Source: an uncultured Prevotellaceae bacterium
Lineage (GTDB): Bacteria; Bacteroidota; Bacteroidia; Bacteroidales; Bacteroidaceae
Length of the DNA stretch: 39,590 nt
Direction: 5' to 3'
NCBI GenBank assembly: GCA_937877605.1
Contig: CALFJA010000056.1
Location: forward strand, 1-39,590
Under the pieces are notes generated by a model, which saw only the letters and a list, made by a program, of their open reading frames with translations, was not told where the DNA came from and ran no database searches. Position 1 is the first letter of the stretch. Each line of letters starts with the position of its first letter. The position numbers were made by a program, and so were the translations under genes. This document shows, piece after piece, positions 22,731 to 32,200 of this stretch.

Positions 22731-23885
22731 TTAATTGGGCAAGTAGGATGCCGCTACTTTTCTGGCATCGGCATCGGTCTGCAAATAGGTGTCGAGCGAC
22801 GGGGAAGCATCAAACGGGACCTGCTGCATGGTTTGCTCGATGATGCGCGACATGTCGTCAAAAGAGCATAAATCGCTCCTAAAGGCGGCGTTCACCACCT
22901 CGTTGGCTGCGTTCAGGATGCAGGGCATATTGCCGCCTCTTGCAATGGCATCGAACGCCAGTGCCAGGCAACGGAAGCGCTGCAAGTCGGGCTCAAAGAA
23001 CTCCAGCGGCTGGCGGAAAAGGTCCAAACGGGGCTTGTTCAGCGGCAACCGGTCAGGAAAAGAGAAAGCATACTGGATGGGGAGGTGCATGTCGGGGATG
23101 CCGAGTTGCGCCTTCACGGCGCCGTCGGCAAACTGAACGGCAGAATGGACAATGCTCTGCGGATGGATGAGCACCTGGATTTTCTCTACCGGAACGCCGA
23201 AAAGCCACTTGGCTTCGATTACCTCAAAGCCTTTGTTCATCATGGTGGCGGAGTCTATTGTTATCTTTGCGCCCATCTCCCAGGTGGGATGTTTCAGCGC
23301 ATCGGAGGCCTTGACGGTCTGCATCTGCTCGGCAGAATAAAGACGGAAAGGACCGCCCGATGCCGTCAGTAGTATCTTTTCTATTTCGTTTTGGTCCTCC
23401 CCCACAAGCGACTGGAAGATAGCAGAGTGCTCACTGTCGACTGGAAGGATGGGGACATGATAGTCCTGTGCCAGCTGGCAGATGAGTTCGCCGGCCACGA
23501 CAAGCGTCTCCTTGTTGGCGAGACAGATTTTCTTGCGTGCCTTGATGGCGCTGATGGTGGGTTCCAAGCCGGCAAATCCCACCATGGCCGTGAGCACCAT
23601 GTCGATGGGGTCGGCCTGAACTATCTGACACAAAGCCTCCGCACCGGCATAGACTTTTATGTCGGGCTGGTCGGAAAGAAGTTGACAAAGGGCCTCGTAA
23701 CGGTTCTCGTCGGCAATGACCACAGCCGCAGGATGGAACTTCCGAGCCTGCTGTGCCAACTGTTCCACACGGGTATTCGCCGTCAGGCAGTACACCTCAT
23801 AGCGCTCGGGGTACTGTTCGACAATGTCCAACGCCTGTGTTCCGATGGAGCCTGTGCTTCCCAATATGCATATTTGCTGTTTCAT
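22731..23885 (-). CDS. dxr: 1-deoxy-D-xylulose 5-phosphate reductoisomerase
   Basis: Dxr converts 1-deoxy-D-xylulose 5-phosphate to 2-C-methyl-D-erythritol 4-phosphate with NADPH, the first committed step of the MEP isoprenoid pathway, and is the fosmidomycin target. The 384-residue protein starts with the NADPH-binding ILGSTGSIGTQALDIV. The conserved LANKETLVVAGELI and DSEHSAIFQ follow, the latter holding metal ligands. TASGGPFR and MGAKITIDSATMMNKG complete the active-site loop region. All key motifs look intact and the length is standard. It is 5 bp after rimM. The MEP pathway also supplies undecaprenyl phosphate for the glycan locus in this window. Confidence 0.97.
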   Translation of the reverse strand: MKQQICILGSTGSIGTQALDIVEQYPERYEVYCLTANTRVEQLAQQARKFHPAAVVIADENRYEALCQLLSDQPDIKVYAGAEALCQIVQADPIDMVLTAMVGFAGLEPTISAIKARKKICLANKETLVVAGELICQLAQDYHVPILPVDSEHSAIFQSLVGEDQNEIEKILLTASGGPFRLYSAEQMQTVKASDALKHPTWEMGAKITIDSATMMNKGFEVIEAKWLFGVPVEKIQVLIHPQSIVHSAVQFADGAVKAQLGIPDMHLPIQYAFSFPDRLPLNKPRLDLFRQPLEFFEPDLQRFRCLALAFDAIARGGNMPCILNAANEVVNAAFRSDLCSFDDMSRIIEQTMQQVPFDASPSLDTYLQTDADARKVAASYLPN

Positions 23886-23890
23886 ATCGT

Positions 23891-24412
23891 TTACAAATCG
23901 AATATCCCGTCGGGGATAATCATGGTAATGGTCTTTTGTTCAATGGATATATCAGTGATAAGTTCGTCGCTGGCGGGCAACAGCAAGGTAGTTTTCCCAT
24001 CGGTTTCCACTTCAAAGAGGCGATTGTCGGTCTGGGTGTCGACGCTCAGCAGCCTGCCTACCACCTGTCGCGAAGATGCATCGGCTATCTGGAACCCGAC
24101 AATTTGCGACCAGGTCGGCATGGAATCGTTGGCCGGAGCCAGCCTGCGCTCAAAATAGACAGAAGCTCCCACCAGACATTTGGCTTGTTCCTGTGTGTCA
24201 ATGTCACAGAACTTGACCAACGCGGTGTCGTCACTTTTGAAACGATATTCCTCCAGAAAGAACGGTACCAAGATACCGTCGACTTCCAGTATCAGGTAGT
24301 CGGCGTCTGCTCGGTCGAAGACATCGTCGTCAAAGGAAAACACCAGTTCTCCCTTTATACCGTGGGTCTTGCCCATTCGCCCTATCTTGAAAACCTCGTC
24401 CTGACTAATCAT
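23891..24412 (-). CDS. rimM: Ribosome maturation factor RimM
   Basis: RimM binds ribosomal protein uS19 and assists maturation of the 30S head. The 173-residue length is typical. The N-terminal domain contains VFKIGRMGKTHGIKGELVFS, the conserved RimM start, and the C-terminal PRC-barrel domain includes WSQIVGFQIADASSRQVVG. Its start overlaps the murA stop by 8 bp, and dxr follows after 5 bp. In proteobacteria rimM sits with trmD and rpsP; here it lies between cell-wall and isoprenoid genes. Confidence 0.95.
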   Translation of the reverse strand: MISQDEVFKIGRMGKTHGIKGELVFSFDDDVFDRADADYLILEVDGILVPFFLEEYRFKSDDTALVKFCDIDTQEQAKCLVGASVYFERRLAPANDSMPTWSQIVGFQIADASSRQVVGRLLSVDTQTDNRLFEVETDGKTTLLLPASDELITDISIEQKTITMIIPDGIFDL

Positions 24413-25715
24413 CTACGCGTTTGATGTTTGCGCCAAGTGCATTCAGGCGCTGTTCGATGTTCTCGTAGCCGCGGTCAATCTGGGCAATGTTGGCAATCCG
24501 GCTTGTTCCCTGCGCGCTGAGGGCTGCCAACAGCAAGGCAATACCGGCACGGATGTCGGGGCTGGTCATCCTTCCTGCACGCAAACGGACTTTCCGGTCA
24601 TGCCCTACCACCACGGCACGATGTGGGTCGCAGAGAATGATTTGGGCACCCATGTCAATCAGTTTGTCGACAAAGAAGAGACGACTCTCAAACATTTTCT
24701 GATGGAAAAGGACACTGCCGCGAGCCTGTGTGGCAACCACAAGGAGTATGGAGATAAGGTCTGGGGTGAGTCCGGGCCACGGTGCGTCACTGAGTGTCAT
24801 GATGGTGCCGTCGATAAAAGAGTCGACCACATAATGGTTTTGTTGCGGGATGAAGAGATTATCGCCCTCCACCTTTATCTTTATGCCCAGACGCCGAAAG
24901 GCATCGGGAATGATTCCCAGGTTGTTCAGGGAAACATCCTTGATTGTTATGCCCTTGCCTACCATGGCAGCCATGCCTATGAACGAACCGACCTCTATCA
25001 TGTCGGGAAGCAGACGATGGGTAGTTCCACAGAGTTTGTCCACTCCCTCGATGACGAGCAGGTTGGAGGCGATGCCCGAAATTCTGGCTCCCATGCTGTT
25101 TAACATCCTGCACAGTTGCTGAAGATAGGGCTCGCAGGCTGCATTGTAGATAGTGGTAGTTCCCTTGGCGAGCACTGCCGCCATAACGATGTTGGCAGTT
25201 CCTGTGACCGATGCCTCATCAAGCAGGATGTACTTTCCTTTCAGTTGCTTGCCCTCTATGTGGTAAACCTGACGCTCCTCGTCGTGAATGAACTTGGCAC
25301 CAAGCTCCTTGAAACCGAGAAAATGGGTGTCCAGCCGCCTGCGTCCAATCTTGTCGCCTCCCGGTTTGGTGATGGTGGCCTTTCCGAAACGCCCCAGCAG
25401 CGGGCCAATAAGCAATACGGAACCACGTAAAGAGGCACATTTCCTGACGAATTCGTCGCTCTTTATGTAGTCGAGATTGAGCGATTTGGCACAGAACTCG
25501 TACTCATGCTTGCTCTTTTTCGTCACCTGCACACCCATGTCCTGAAGCAAGATAATCAGGTTTTTCACATCAAGTATGTCGGGAATGTTGGCTATGCTCA
25601 CCTTCTCTTCCGTCAGCAAGGTGGCGGAAATCACCTGCAAGGCTTCGTTCTTGGCACCCTGAGGAGTGATTTCCCCCTGCAGGAGGTGCCCACCTTCTAT
25701 AATAAACGACTCCAT
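24405..25715 (-). CDS. murA: UDP-GlcNAc enolpyruvyltransferase MurA (Asp in place of Cys115)
   Basis: MurA transfers enolpyruvate from PEP to UDP-N-acetylglucosamine in the first committed step of peptidoglycan synthesis. The 436-residue protein has Lys22-Asn23 (AKNEAL), the loop with TKPGGDKIGRRRLDTH, and the Asp of WPGLTPDLIS corresponding to Asp305 of the E. coli enzyme. The loop residue that is Cys115 in E. coli, the covalent fosfomycin target, is Asp121 here (codon at 25353-25355). The neighbouring Arg126, equivalent to Arg120, is kept. Natural Cys-to-Asp forms, as in Mycobacterium and Chlamydia, are active and insensitive to fosfomycin. The gene lies 2 bp after the DUF4290 gene and overlaps rimM by 8 bp. 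Confidence 0.96.
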   Translation of the reverse strand: MESFIIEGGHLLQGEITPQGAKNEALQVISATLLTEEKVSIANIPDILDVKNLIILLQDMGVQVTKKSKHEYEFCAKSLNLDYIKSDEFVRKCASLRGSVLLIGPLLGRFGKATITKPGGDKIGRRRLDTHFLGFKELGAKFIHDEERQVYHIEGKQLKGKYILLDEASVTGTANIVMAAVLAKGTTTIYNAACEPYLQQLCRMLNSMGARISGIASNLLVIEGVDKLCGTTHRLLPDMIEVGSFIGMAAMVGKGITIKDVSLNNLGIIPDAFRRLGIKIKVEGDNLFIPQQNHYVVDSFIDGTIMTLSDAPWPGLTPDLISILLVVATQARGSVLFHQKMFESRLFFVDKLIDMGAQIILCDPHRAVVVGHDRKVRLRAGRMTSPDIRAGIALLLAALSAQGTSRIANIAQIDRGYENIEQRLNALGANIKRVDD

Positions 25716-25717
25716 TT

Positions 25718-26314
25718 CTATCTTTTCCGTTTTTTTGTTTTTGCCTGTACATTGTTCGCAACCTTCTCGAACTTAAACTCATTGACATCCAGTTGTATCT
25801 TGCCATCGGTGAACATGGCCAGGTCGCTGGCTATTCTCTCGGCATTGTCGCTACCGTGTCCGTAGGCGGCAAGGTTGCGCTTCATCTGGTTGGCGACGCT
25901 TTTCACAAGTTCATCGCGGTCCGGTCCGGCGGGCATTTCCTTCAGACGCTCGAAACTTTCAAAGATAAGCTTGCCGTAGTGCCGTACGGGGATGGCCGTC
26001 ATTGGGTATTTTATCCGCTCGGGACGATCCAGAATCTGCTTTGCTTCCTGGATATCGAAAGGATAGTCTATGTCCAGTTCGAAGTTGCTTATCAGGGCCA
26101 AATGGTTCCAGAGCTTGCGTTTCAAATCAGGTGAGTTGCGTTTCTGCCGGCTCATCGCAGCCATCGTCTGGACAATCCTCTCGGCACATGCCCGCCGTTC
26201 CGACCTGTCGGTGAGCGTCATACAGTGCTTCACCATCTCCTGAACCTCCCTTCCATACTCGGGAAGGACGAGTCTTTCGCGTTGGGTGTTATAATCCAAT
26301 CCGTCTATTTTCAT
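25718..26314 (-). CDS. DUF4290 family protein
   Basis: This 198-residue protein belongs to DUF4290, an uncharacterised family that I know only from Bacteroidota. It starts with LDYNTQRERLVLPEYGREVQ and is largely helical and charged, with no signal peptide or membrane segment, so a cytoplasmic location is expected. The C-terminus is strongly basic (KKRKR). An upstream in-frame extension to 26362 overlaps the end of tsaB and is rejected; the ATG at 26314 gives the family N-terminus. It lies directly before murA (2-bp gap), a neighbourhood that recurs in the phylum to my knowledge. A role linked to cell-wall synthesis or growth is suggested only by context. Confidence 0.88.
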   Translation of the reverse strand: MKIDGLDYNTQRERLVLPEYGREVQEMVKHCMTLTDRSERRACAERIVQTMAAMSRQKRNSPDLKRKLWNHLALISNFELDIDYPFDIQEAKQILDRPERIKYPMTAIPVRHYGKLIFESFERLKEMPAGPDRDELVKSVANQMKRNLAAYGHGSDNAERIASDLAMFTDGKIQLDVNEFKFEKVANNVQAKTKKRKR

Positions 26315-26330
26315 ATTGTTCTTATTGGTT

Positions 26331-27023
26331 TCAGAGTAGTTTCTTGGGCGTTTTTGCCACAAAGTCTTTCAGATAGAAGGGCACGAAATATGCCACATCC
26401 TCAAACTGTTCGTTGAAGAACCGCTTGTCGGCAATGGGAAGCATATACTTTGCCAAAGGGTTAATGCCCTCAATGAAATGCGCATTCCCGTCGGCAATCA
26501 CCTGCTCGCACTTTTTCGCCCCGTTACCGAAGAAGTAGACGGGATGCCCTTGCAGCCATTCAGCATAGGAGCCGGCATCCACTATGTCTGCCTGAATATC
26601 TCGGTGCGACTGCAACCGCCGGTCGAACACCTGCGAGTAGACTTCCATCCGCCGTGCATCCAGCATCGGACAGAGCAGGCTGTCCTCGGGCAATTCCTCA
26701 CGACCGAGCAGCACCGGAACACAGAGCAGCTCCAAAGTAGGCACCGCAATGAGCTTTATCTTCCGCGCATAGCAAATGCCCTTTGCCATGGAAACGCCTA
26801 TGCGGAGTCCTGTATACGACCCGGGGCCACAGCTGACGGCCACTGCATCGAGTAGCAGTCCCGTGCTGTCGGCGTAGGACAGCGCCTCATCAACATAGAC
26901 ACCGAGCACCACAGCATGGTTCGGTCCTTCGCGGTCTTCGCGGTTGAACACGCAAAGACCGTCCTGACTGACGGCTACGGAACAGATTTGCGTACTGGTT
27001 TCTATGTGCAGGAAGTTTGCCAT
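26331..27023 (-). CDS. tsaB: tRNA threonylcarbamoyladenosine biosynthesis protein TsaB
   Basis: TsaB is the non-catalytic partner of TsaD in synthesis of the t6A37 modification of ANN-decoding tRNAs. The 230-residue protein begins with LHIETSTQICSVAVSQDG, the ASKHA-fold start, and has VSCGPGSYTGLRIGVSMAKG, the most conserved family motif. A long C-terminal region is present, so it is full length. It is the first gene of the minus-strand operon, with a -7-like box at 27062-27069, and diverges from yicC across 100 bp. Confidence 0.94.
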   Translation of the reverse strand: MANFLHIETSTQICSVAVSQDGLCVFNREDREGPNHAVVLGVYVDEALSYADSTGLLLDAVAVSCGPGSYTGLRIGVSMAKGICYARKIKLIAVPTLELLCVPVLLGREELPEDSLLCPMLDARRMEVYSQVFDRRLQSHRDIQADIVDAGSYAEWLQGHPVYFFGNGAKKCEQVIADGNAHFIEGINPLAKYMLPIADKRFFNEQFEDVAYFVPFYLKDFVAKTPKKLL

Positions 27024-27061
27024 CTTCCGACAATTAAAAGGTCTGCGTTATTTAATTTTTG

Positions 27062-27069
27062 CAAAATTA
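27062..27069 (-). promoter_or_regulatory. -7 element for the tsaB operon
   Basis: TAATTTTG on the minus strand fits TAnnTTTG and lies about 40 bp before the tsaB start. A TTTG with proper 19-bp spacing is missing; the nearest is 13 bp away (27083-27086). The box lies close to the divergent yicC promoter. Confidence 0.5.
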
Positions 27070-27091
27070 AGCTTTTTCCCGGCAAATTTCG

Positions 27092-27099
27092 TACATTTG
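27092..27099 (+). promoter_or_regulatory. -7 element for the yicC-gmk-nadD operon
   Basis: TACATTTG fits TAnnTTTG and lies 24 bp before the yicC start codon. The -33 region is not a clear TTTG. The leader would be short, under 20 nt. Confidence 0.5.
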
Positions 27100-27123
27100 C
27101 GAAAATTTTAATCAAACAGGTTT

Positions 27124-27999
27124 ATGATTTTATCGATGACTGGCTATGGCACAGCCGTTGTTCCTTTCGAGGACAAGAAGATTCATGTTGAATTGAAGTC
27201 GCTCAACAGCAAGGCTTTGGACCTTTCCACCCGCATCTCTCCCGTCTACCGCGAGAAGGAAATGGAAATCCGTCAATTGCTCACTGCCGAACTGATACGC
27301 GGCAAGATTGACTTCACCCTCTGGGTAGAACGCGACCCAGCCAGCCAGCAGGGCATCGTCAACGGGCCGTTGCTCGAGGCCTATTACAAACAACTGAAGA
27401 ACCTTTCGGCCGCCTATGGCATTCCCGAGCCGCAGGACTGGCTACAAACCTTGATGCGGATGCCCGATGTGACGACTAAGGCCGAAGTGGAAGTGCTTTC
27501 CGAAGAGGAATGGGCCGAGGTGCGCAAAGCCATCGTGGCCTGTACAAACGACCTGAAGGCATTCCGCAAACAGGAGGGAGAGGCACTGCAGAAGAAGTTT
27601 GAGCAGTGCATTGCCAACATAGCCGCACTGCTGAACGACATCGAGCCTTTCGAGAAGATGCGCGTCGAAAAGATCAGGAACCGGCTGATGGACAACCTCA
27701 GGAAGATTCCAGAAGTGGAGTACAACCAGAACCGCTTGGAGCAGGAACTCATCTACTACATCGAGAAACTGGACATCAACGAGGAGAAACAGCGGCTTGC
27801 CAACCACCTGGACTATTTCCTCCAGACACTCCACGGCGAACCCGGACAGGGGAAGAAACTCGGTTTCATTGCCCAAGAGATGGGACGGGAGATAAACACC
27901 ACCGGCTCGAAAAGCAACCAGGCGGAGATGCAGAACATCGTCGTGAAAATGAAAGATGAACTCGAACAAATAAAGGAACAGGTGCTCAATGTGCTCTGA
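27124..27999 (+). CDS. yicC: YicC/YloC family endoribonuclease
   Basis: YicC-family proteins are oligomeric endoribonucleases; the E. coli protein has been linked to decay of small RNAs and mRNA, and the family is best known as a conserved stationary-phase protein. This 291-residue protein starts with the typical ILSMTGYGTA. The N-terminal YicC domain covers about residues 1-155 and the DUF1732 domain the C-terminal part, ending with the family motif GREINTTGSKSNQAEMQ. Length is standard. It is the first gene of an operon with gmk (28-bp gap) and nadD; yicC and gmk are neighbours in many bacteria. Confidence 0.94.
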   Translation: MILSMTGYGTAVVPFEDKKIHVELKSLNSKALDLSTRISPVYREKEMEIRQLLTAELIRGKIDFTLWVERDPASQQGIVNGPLLEAYYKQLKNLSAAYGIPEPQDWLQTLMRMPDVTTKAEVEVLSEEEWAEVRKAIVACTNDLKAFRKQEGEALQKKFEQCIANIAALLNDIEPFEKMRVEKIRNRLMDNLRKIPEVEYNQNRLEQELIYYIEKLDINEEKQRLANHLDYFLQTLHGEPGQGKKLGFIAQEMGREINTTGSKSNQAEMQNIVVKMKDELEQIKEQVLNVL

Positions 28000-28027
28000 T
28001 TTCCAGCAAAAACAAACAGAAAGACCC

Positions 28028-28603
28028 ATGAAAAAAGGCAAGCTCATCATCTTTTCGGCTCCGTCCGGCTCGGGCAAGAGCACCATTGTGAACTGGTTGA
28101 TGCAATCACACCCTGAATTGAACCTCGCATTCAGCATTTCCTGCACCAGCCGTCCCCCGCGAGGCACGGAACAGCACGGCGTGGAATACTATTTCCTTTC
28201 GGCCGACGAGTTCCGCAAGCGCATTGAGAAAGACGAATTCCTGGAGTACGAGGAGGTCTATGCCAACCGCTTCTACGGAACGCTGAAGAGCGAGGTGGAC
28301 CGCCAGCGCAAGGCTGGCCGGAATGTAGTGTTCGATGTCGATGTGAAGGGAGGATGCCGTATTAAGGACTTCTACGGTGAAGAGGCATTGAGCATCTTCA
28401 TCCAACCCCCTTCGATTGAGGAACTCCGGCGGCGGCTCGTGGGACGGGCGACCGACACTCCCGAGGTGATTGAGGACCGACTGGCAAAGGCCGGCTATGA
28501 ACTTACCTTTGCACCGCAGTTCGACCGCATCGTGGTGAACGACAAACTCAACCTGGCCGAGGCCATCACTTTCCAGTATGTAACTGAATTTTTGGAAGAA
28601 TAA
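28028..28603 (+). CDS. gmk: Guanylate kinase
   Basis: Guanylate kinase phosphorylates GMP to GDP with ATP and is essential for GTP and (p)ppGpp supply. The 191-residue protein has the P-loop SAPSGSGKST near the N-terminus. The GMP-binding region has SCTSRPPRGTEQHGVEYYF, with the Arg and Tyr residues that hold the guanylate. IEDRLAKAGYEL is in the conserved C-terminal part. An in-frame start at 27989 would overlap yicC; the ATG at 28028 gives the normal N-terminus. Its stop overlaps the nadD start by one base (TAATG), so translation is probably coupled. Confidence 0.96.
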   Translation: MKKGKLIIFSAPSGSGKSTIVNWLMQSHPELNLAFSISCTSRPPRGTEQHGVEYYFLSADEFRKRIEKDEFLEYEEVYANRFYGTLKSEVDRQRKAGRNVVFDVDVKGGCRIKDFYGEEALSIFIQPPSIEELRRRLVGRATDTPEVIEDRLAKAGYELTFAPQFDRIVVNDKLNLAEAITFQYVTEFLEE

Positions 28604-29175
28604 TGGCACGCATAGGACTGTTCGGAGGGTCGTTCAACCCCATTCACAGAGGACATTTGAGCATAGCCCGGCAGGTGTTGCGGCAGAGATGGGTGGACAA
28701 GGTCTGGCTGATGATTACCCCGCAGAATCCCTTCAAGCGCACCGCCACCGACCTGCTGGACGACGAGAAGCGGCTGGAGTTGGCACGGGTAGCCGCAAAA
28801 AACGACCATTTCATCGAGGTTTCCGACTATGAGTTCCATCTCCCGAAGCCTTCCTACACCTGGGACACGCTGCAACAGCTGGCCAAGGATTTCCCGGACG
28901 ACGAGTTCGTGCTGATTATCGGTGCCGACAACTGGACGGCTTTCGACCGCTGGTATCATGCCGACGACATACTCCGCCACCACCGCATACTGGTCTATCC
29001 GCGCAAAGGGATGCCCATTGACCCTGCGACCGTCCCTGAGGGGGTGGCCGTGCTAAAGACAAGGCTGTGCAATGTCAGTGCCACCGATATCCGGCAGCGC
29101 GTCACTGAAGGCAGGAGCATCGCCCGAATGGTGCCCAAAAGCATTGCACAAATGGTAGAACAATACTACAGATAA
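28603..29175 (+). CDS. nadD: Nicotinate-nucleotide adenylyltransferase
   Basis: NadD adenylates nicotinate mononucleotide to deamido-NAD in NAD synthesis. The 190-residue protein has GLFGGSFNPIHRGHL, with the nucleotidyltransferase HxGH-type motif, and the C-terminal SATDIRQRV, equivalent to the ISSTxIR motif. LIIGADNWTAFDRW is the central conserved strand. It follows gmk with a one-base overlap and is closed by a strong terminator. The window also holds nadK, so two NAD(P) synthesis steps lie here in separate operons. Confidence 0.95.
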   Translation: MARIGLFGGSFNPIHRGHLSIARQVLRQRWVDKVWLMITPQNPFKRTATDLLDDEKRLELARVAAKNDHFIEVSDYEFHLPKPSYTWDTLQQLAKDFPDDEFVLIIGADNWTAFDRWYHADDILRHHRILVYPRKGMPIDPATVPEGVAVLKTRLCNVSATDIRQRVTEGRSIARMVPKSIAQMVEQYYR

Positions 29176-29181
29176 CGACAA

Positions 29182-29221
29182 AACACCCTTTACCGCCTCA
29201 CCGCAGTAAAGGGTGTTTTTG
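29182..29221 (+). terminator. Rho-independent terminator after nadD
   Basis: AACACCCTTTAC (29182-29193) and GTAAAGGGTGTT (29206-29217) form a perfect 12-bp stem with a 12-nt loop, followed by a T-run to 29220. It starts 7 bp after the nadD stop codon. Confidence 0.92.
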
Positions 29222-29240
29222 TGCATAAGCGACTAGCCGA

Positions 29241-29265
29241 ATGCCGCCGGATGGAAAGACGGCAT
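29241..29265 (+). promoter_or_regulatory. Small inverted repeat before the GH2 gene
   Basis: ATGCCG at 29241-29246 and CGGCAT at 29260-29265 form a 6-bp stem with a 13-nt loop about 35 bp before the GH2 start. No -33/-7 promoter is seen between the nadD terminator and the gene, so this could be a regulator-binding site or an mRNA hairpin. Evidence is slight. Confidence 0.25.
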
Positions 29266-29299
29266 CTTGCACCCGATCAATATAAATATGTACACACCC

Positions 29300-32200
29300 A
29301 TGAGAAAGCATGTTTTCATCCTCACGCTGGGTTGTCTCCTGGCACTTCCGCTACAGGCACAGGTCAGCCACACGCGCGGCATCGGCATCTATCCCGGCAG
29401 GCCTGGCGAACACTTTACGCCACAGCTGGGCACAGACACGGTGGTCAGGAATGTGGCATTGTTCAAGAAAGCCTGGGCATCGTCGGCAGTGAACCACAGC
29501 CTGACGGCGCAACTGGTCACCGACGGCATCGTCGAGACGGCAGAACCGGCCTGGCTGGAGGTCGTGAGCAACACGGGGGCCGTGCCCCTGCACGCCAGCG
29601 AGTGGACCATCGACGGCGGACGCTACTCCGAATGGCCTCTCATGGGCGAGCATGCCTACATTGAATACCGCTGGCACAACCAAATGAAGGCAGTCAGCGG
29701 CCTGCACCTGACCGGCCGGCTGGCACACCACGAGGGGGCACAGCCACCCTATTCCATCGTCGTAAAGGGTTCTTCCGACGGGCAGACATGGCGCATACTG
29801 GCCGAAGAGCGTGCTGACTCGTTGCCCGGGCAGCCCCTGAAATGGCGGATGCACAGCGATCCCAACAAGCAAACCGACGACGACCTGCTGCCGGCACGGA
29901 ACATAGAGGCCACGCTGCAGTGGAATCAGCCGGTGCCGATGGAGTTCCTGCGCATTGAGTTCCATTTGCAACAGGCGGCCTATTGGATGCTATGGGATGT
30001 GGACTTCTACGGCGAGGACGGCGCGATGGCTCCCAGTCCACTGGAAGACATCAACGCCAACAGCCGGTTTTGCAGCGCCTGGATGAGCGACACCGACCCG
30101 CGGCAGACGCTGACGGTGGACCTGGCCGTGCCCTGCCGGATTGCCACCGTGCGACTGCACTGGATTCGCCCACCGCGAAAGGGCATGCTGCTGGCATCGG
30201 CCGACGGAACGGGATGGACACCCCTGAAACATTTCAGCGGCAACCGCAATACCGTGCAGGACCTGGATGTAGACGCCACGGCACGCTTTCTGATGCTGAT
30301 GCTGGAGGAAGCGGACGACGGCCGCCACTATGTGCTGTCGGAACTGGAGGCCTGGGGCATAGGCGGAGCCATCTTCACACCTGCCGGACGGAAGGGAATG
30401 CAGGGACAACGCTACCTGCTCAACGGCGGGAACTGGACGCTTCGGCGGATGGATGCCAAGGAGGGCATCGTCGCCACGGTGCCGGGAACGGTGCTTACCA
30501 GCTACACGAATGTGCTGGCCGTGCCCAACACGCTGGCTGCCGACTCGCTACTGCAGGTGTCGGATGCCTATTTCAATGCCCCGTTTTGCTACGAGACCAC
30601 CTTCGACTTGCCGGAAGGATGGCTGCCGGAGGAGGCACAACTGAACCTTGACGGGGTGAACTGGAAGGCCGACATCTGGCTGAACGGCGTCCTTACGGCA
30701 TCCTCGCACGGTGCTTTCGTCAGGACAAAGACCGACATCGGCCGGGTTGCGAAGGCACGGGACAACCTCCTCCGCATCGTGGTCTACCCTCCAGCGCACC
30801 CGGGGCCGACCAAGGAGAAGACACAACTGACCACCGGCACCAACGGCGGACGGCTCACACAGGACGCCCCCACCTACCTGGCCACGGTGGGATGGGACTG
30901 GATTCCGACCGTCAGGGGGCGCGACATGGGCATTTGGAACGATGTGTACCTGACCCGGAACAGGGGTGCCGAACTGCTGGATCCGCTGGTGGAGACCACC
31001 ATCGGCCCCGACACGCTGGCGACCTTGACACCGCACATAAGAATACGCAACACAAAAAGCAGCCCGCAATCGTTAAAAATTACCGGTTTCATCGGGAAAA
31101 TCAGCTTTGAAAAGCAAGTCGTTCTTGCGGCAGACAGCACGCAGGAGATTGTCTTTTCCCCTGAAGAGTTCCCGCAGTTGCGCCAGCAGCCGCTGCCGCT
31201 GTGGTGGCCCAACGGGCTGGGTGCGCCCTACCGCCACGAGGCTTCCTACCGGCTGATGGACGGCGAAACCTGCATCGACTCGCTCCACTATAGGGCCGGC
31301 CTGCGACAGGTGACCTACCAAGACACGCTTGCAGCACTGAAGATATATGTAAACAATGTACGCGTGATAGCGCTGGGTGGCAACTGGGGCTTTCCCGAGG
31401 CCAACCTCAACTACGGGGAGCGCGAGTATGACGCCGCAGTGGCCTACCACCGGCAACAGCATTTCAACATGATCCGCAACTGGGTGGGTCAGACTGCCGA
31501 CAGGGCTTTCTTCGAGGCATGCGACAAGTACGGCATCATGGTGTGGCAGGACTTCTGGATGGCCAACCCCGCCGACGGTCCCGAACCGGCCGACGAAGCC
31601 ATGTTCATGGAAAATGCCGGGGACTTCGTGGCACAAATCAGGCAGTATCCGTCGGTGGTGCTCTACTGCGGCAGGAACGAGGGAAGCCCTCCCGAACGGC
31701 TCGACCAACGGCTCCGCCAAACCGTGAAAGCCCTTTCACCACAATCGCTCTACATCAGCGACAGTGCCAGCGGAGGGGTGAGCGGACACGGACCCTATCA
31801 GGTTTTGCCGGAAAAGGAATACTTCGCCAGTCAGACCGGCCGCCTGCATACCGAACGGGGCCTGCCATGCATACCGCCGGAAGAGTCGCTCAGCCGTATG
31901 TTCGCCTACCAGCCGCACTGGCCGCAGGATGCCGTGTGGGGACAGCACGACTTCACGGAGAAGGGTGCACAGGGCGGAACGGCGTTCAACAGCCTGCTGG
32001 AAGAGACCTTCGGCGCGCCCGCAAGCATGGAGGAATTTGCCCGGCTGGCACAGATTGTCGGCTACAACGGCTACCGGGCCATGTACGAAAGCAGCCAGAC
32101 ACAGCGGCAGGGACTGCTCATCTGGATGTCGCACCCCTGCTGGCCGACCATGGTATGGCAGACCTACGACTACTACCTGGAGCCCACGGCGGCCTTCTTC

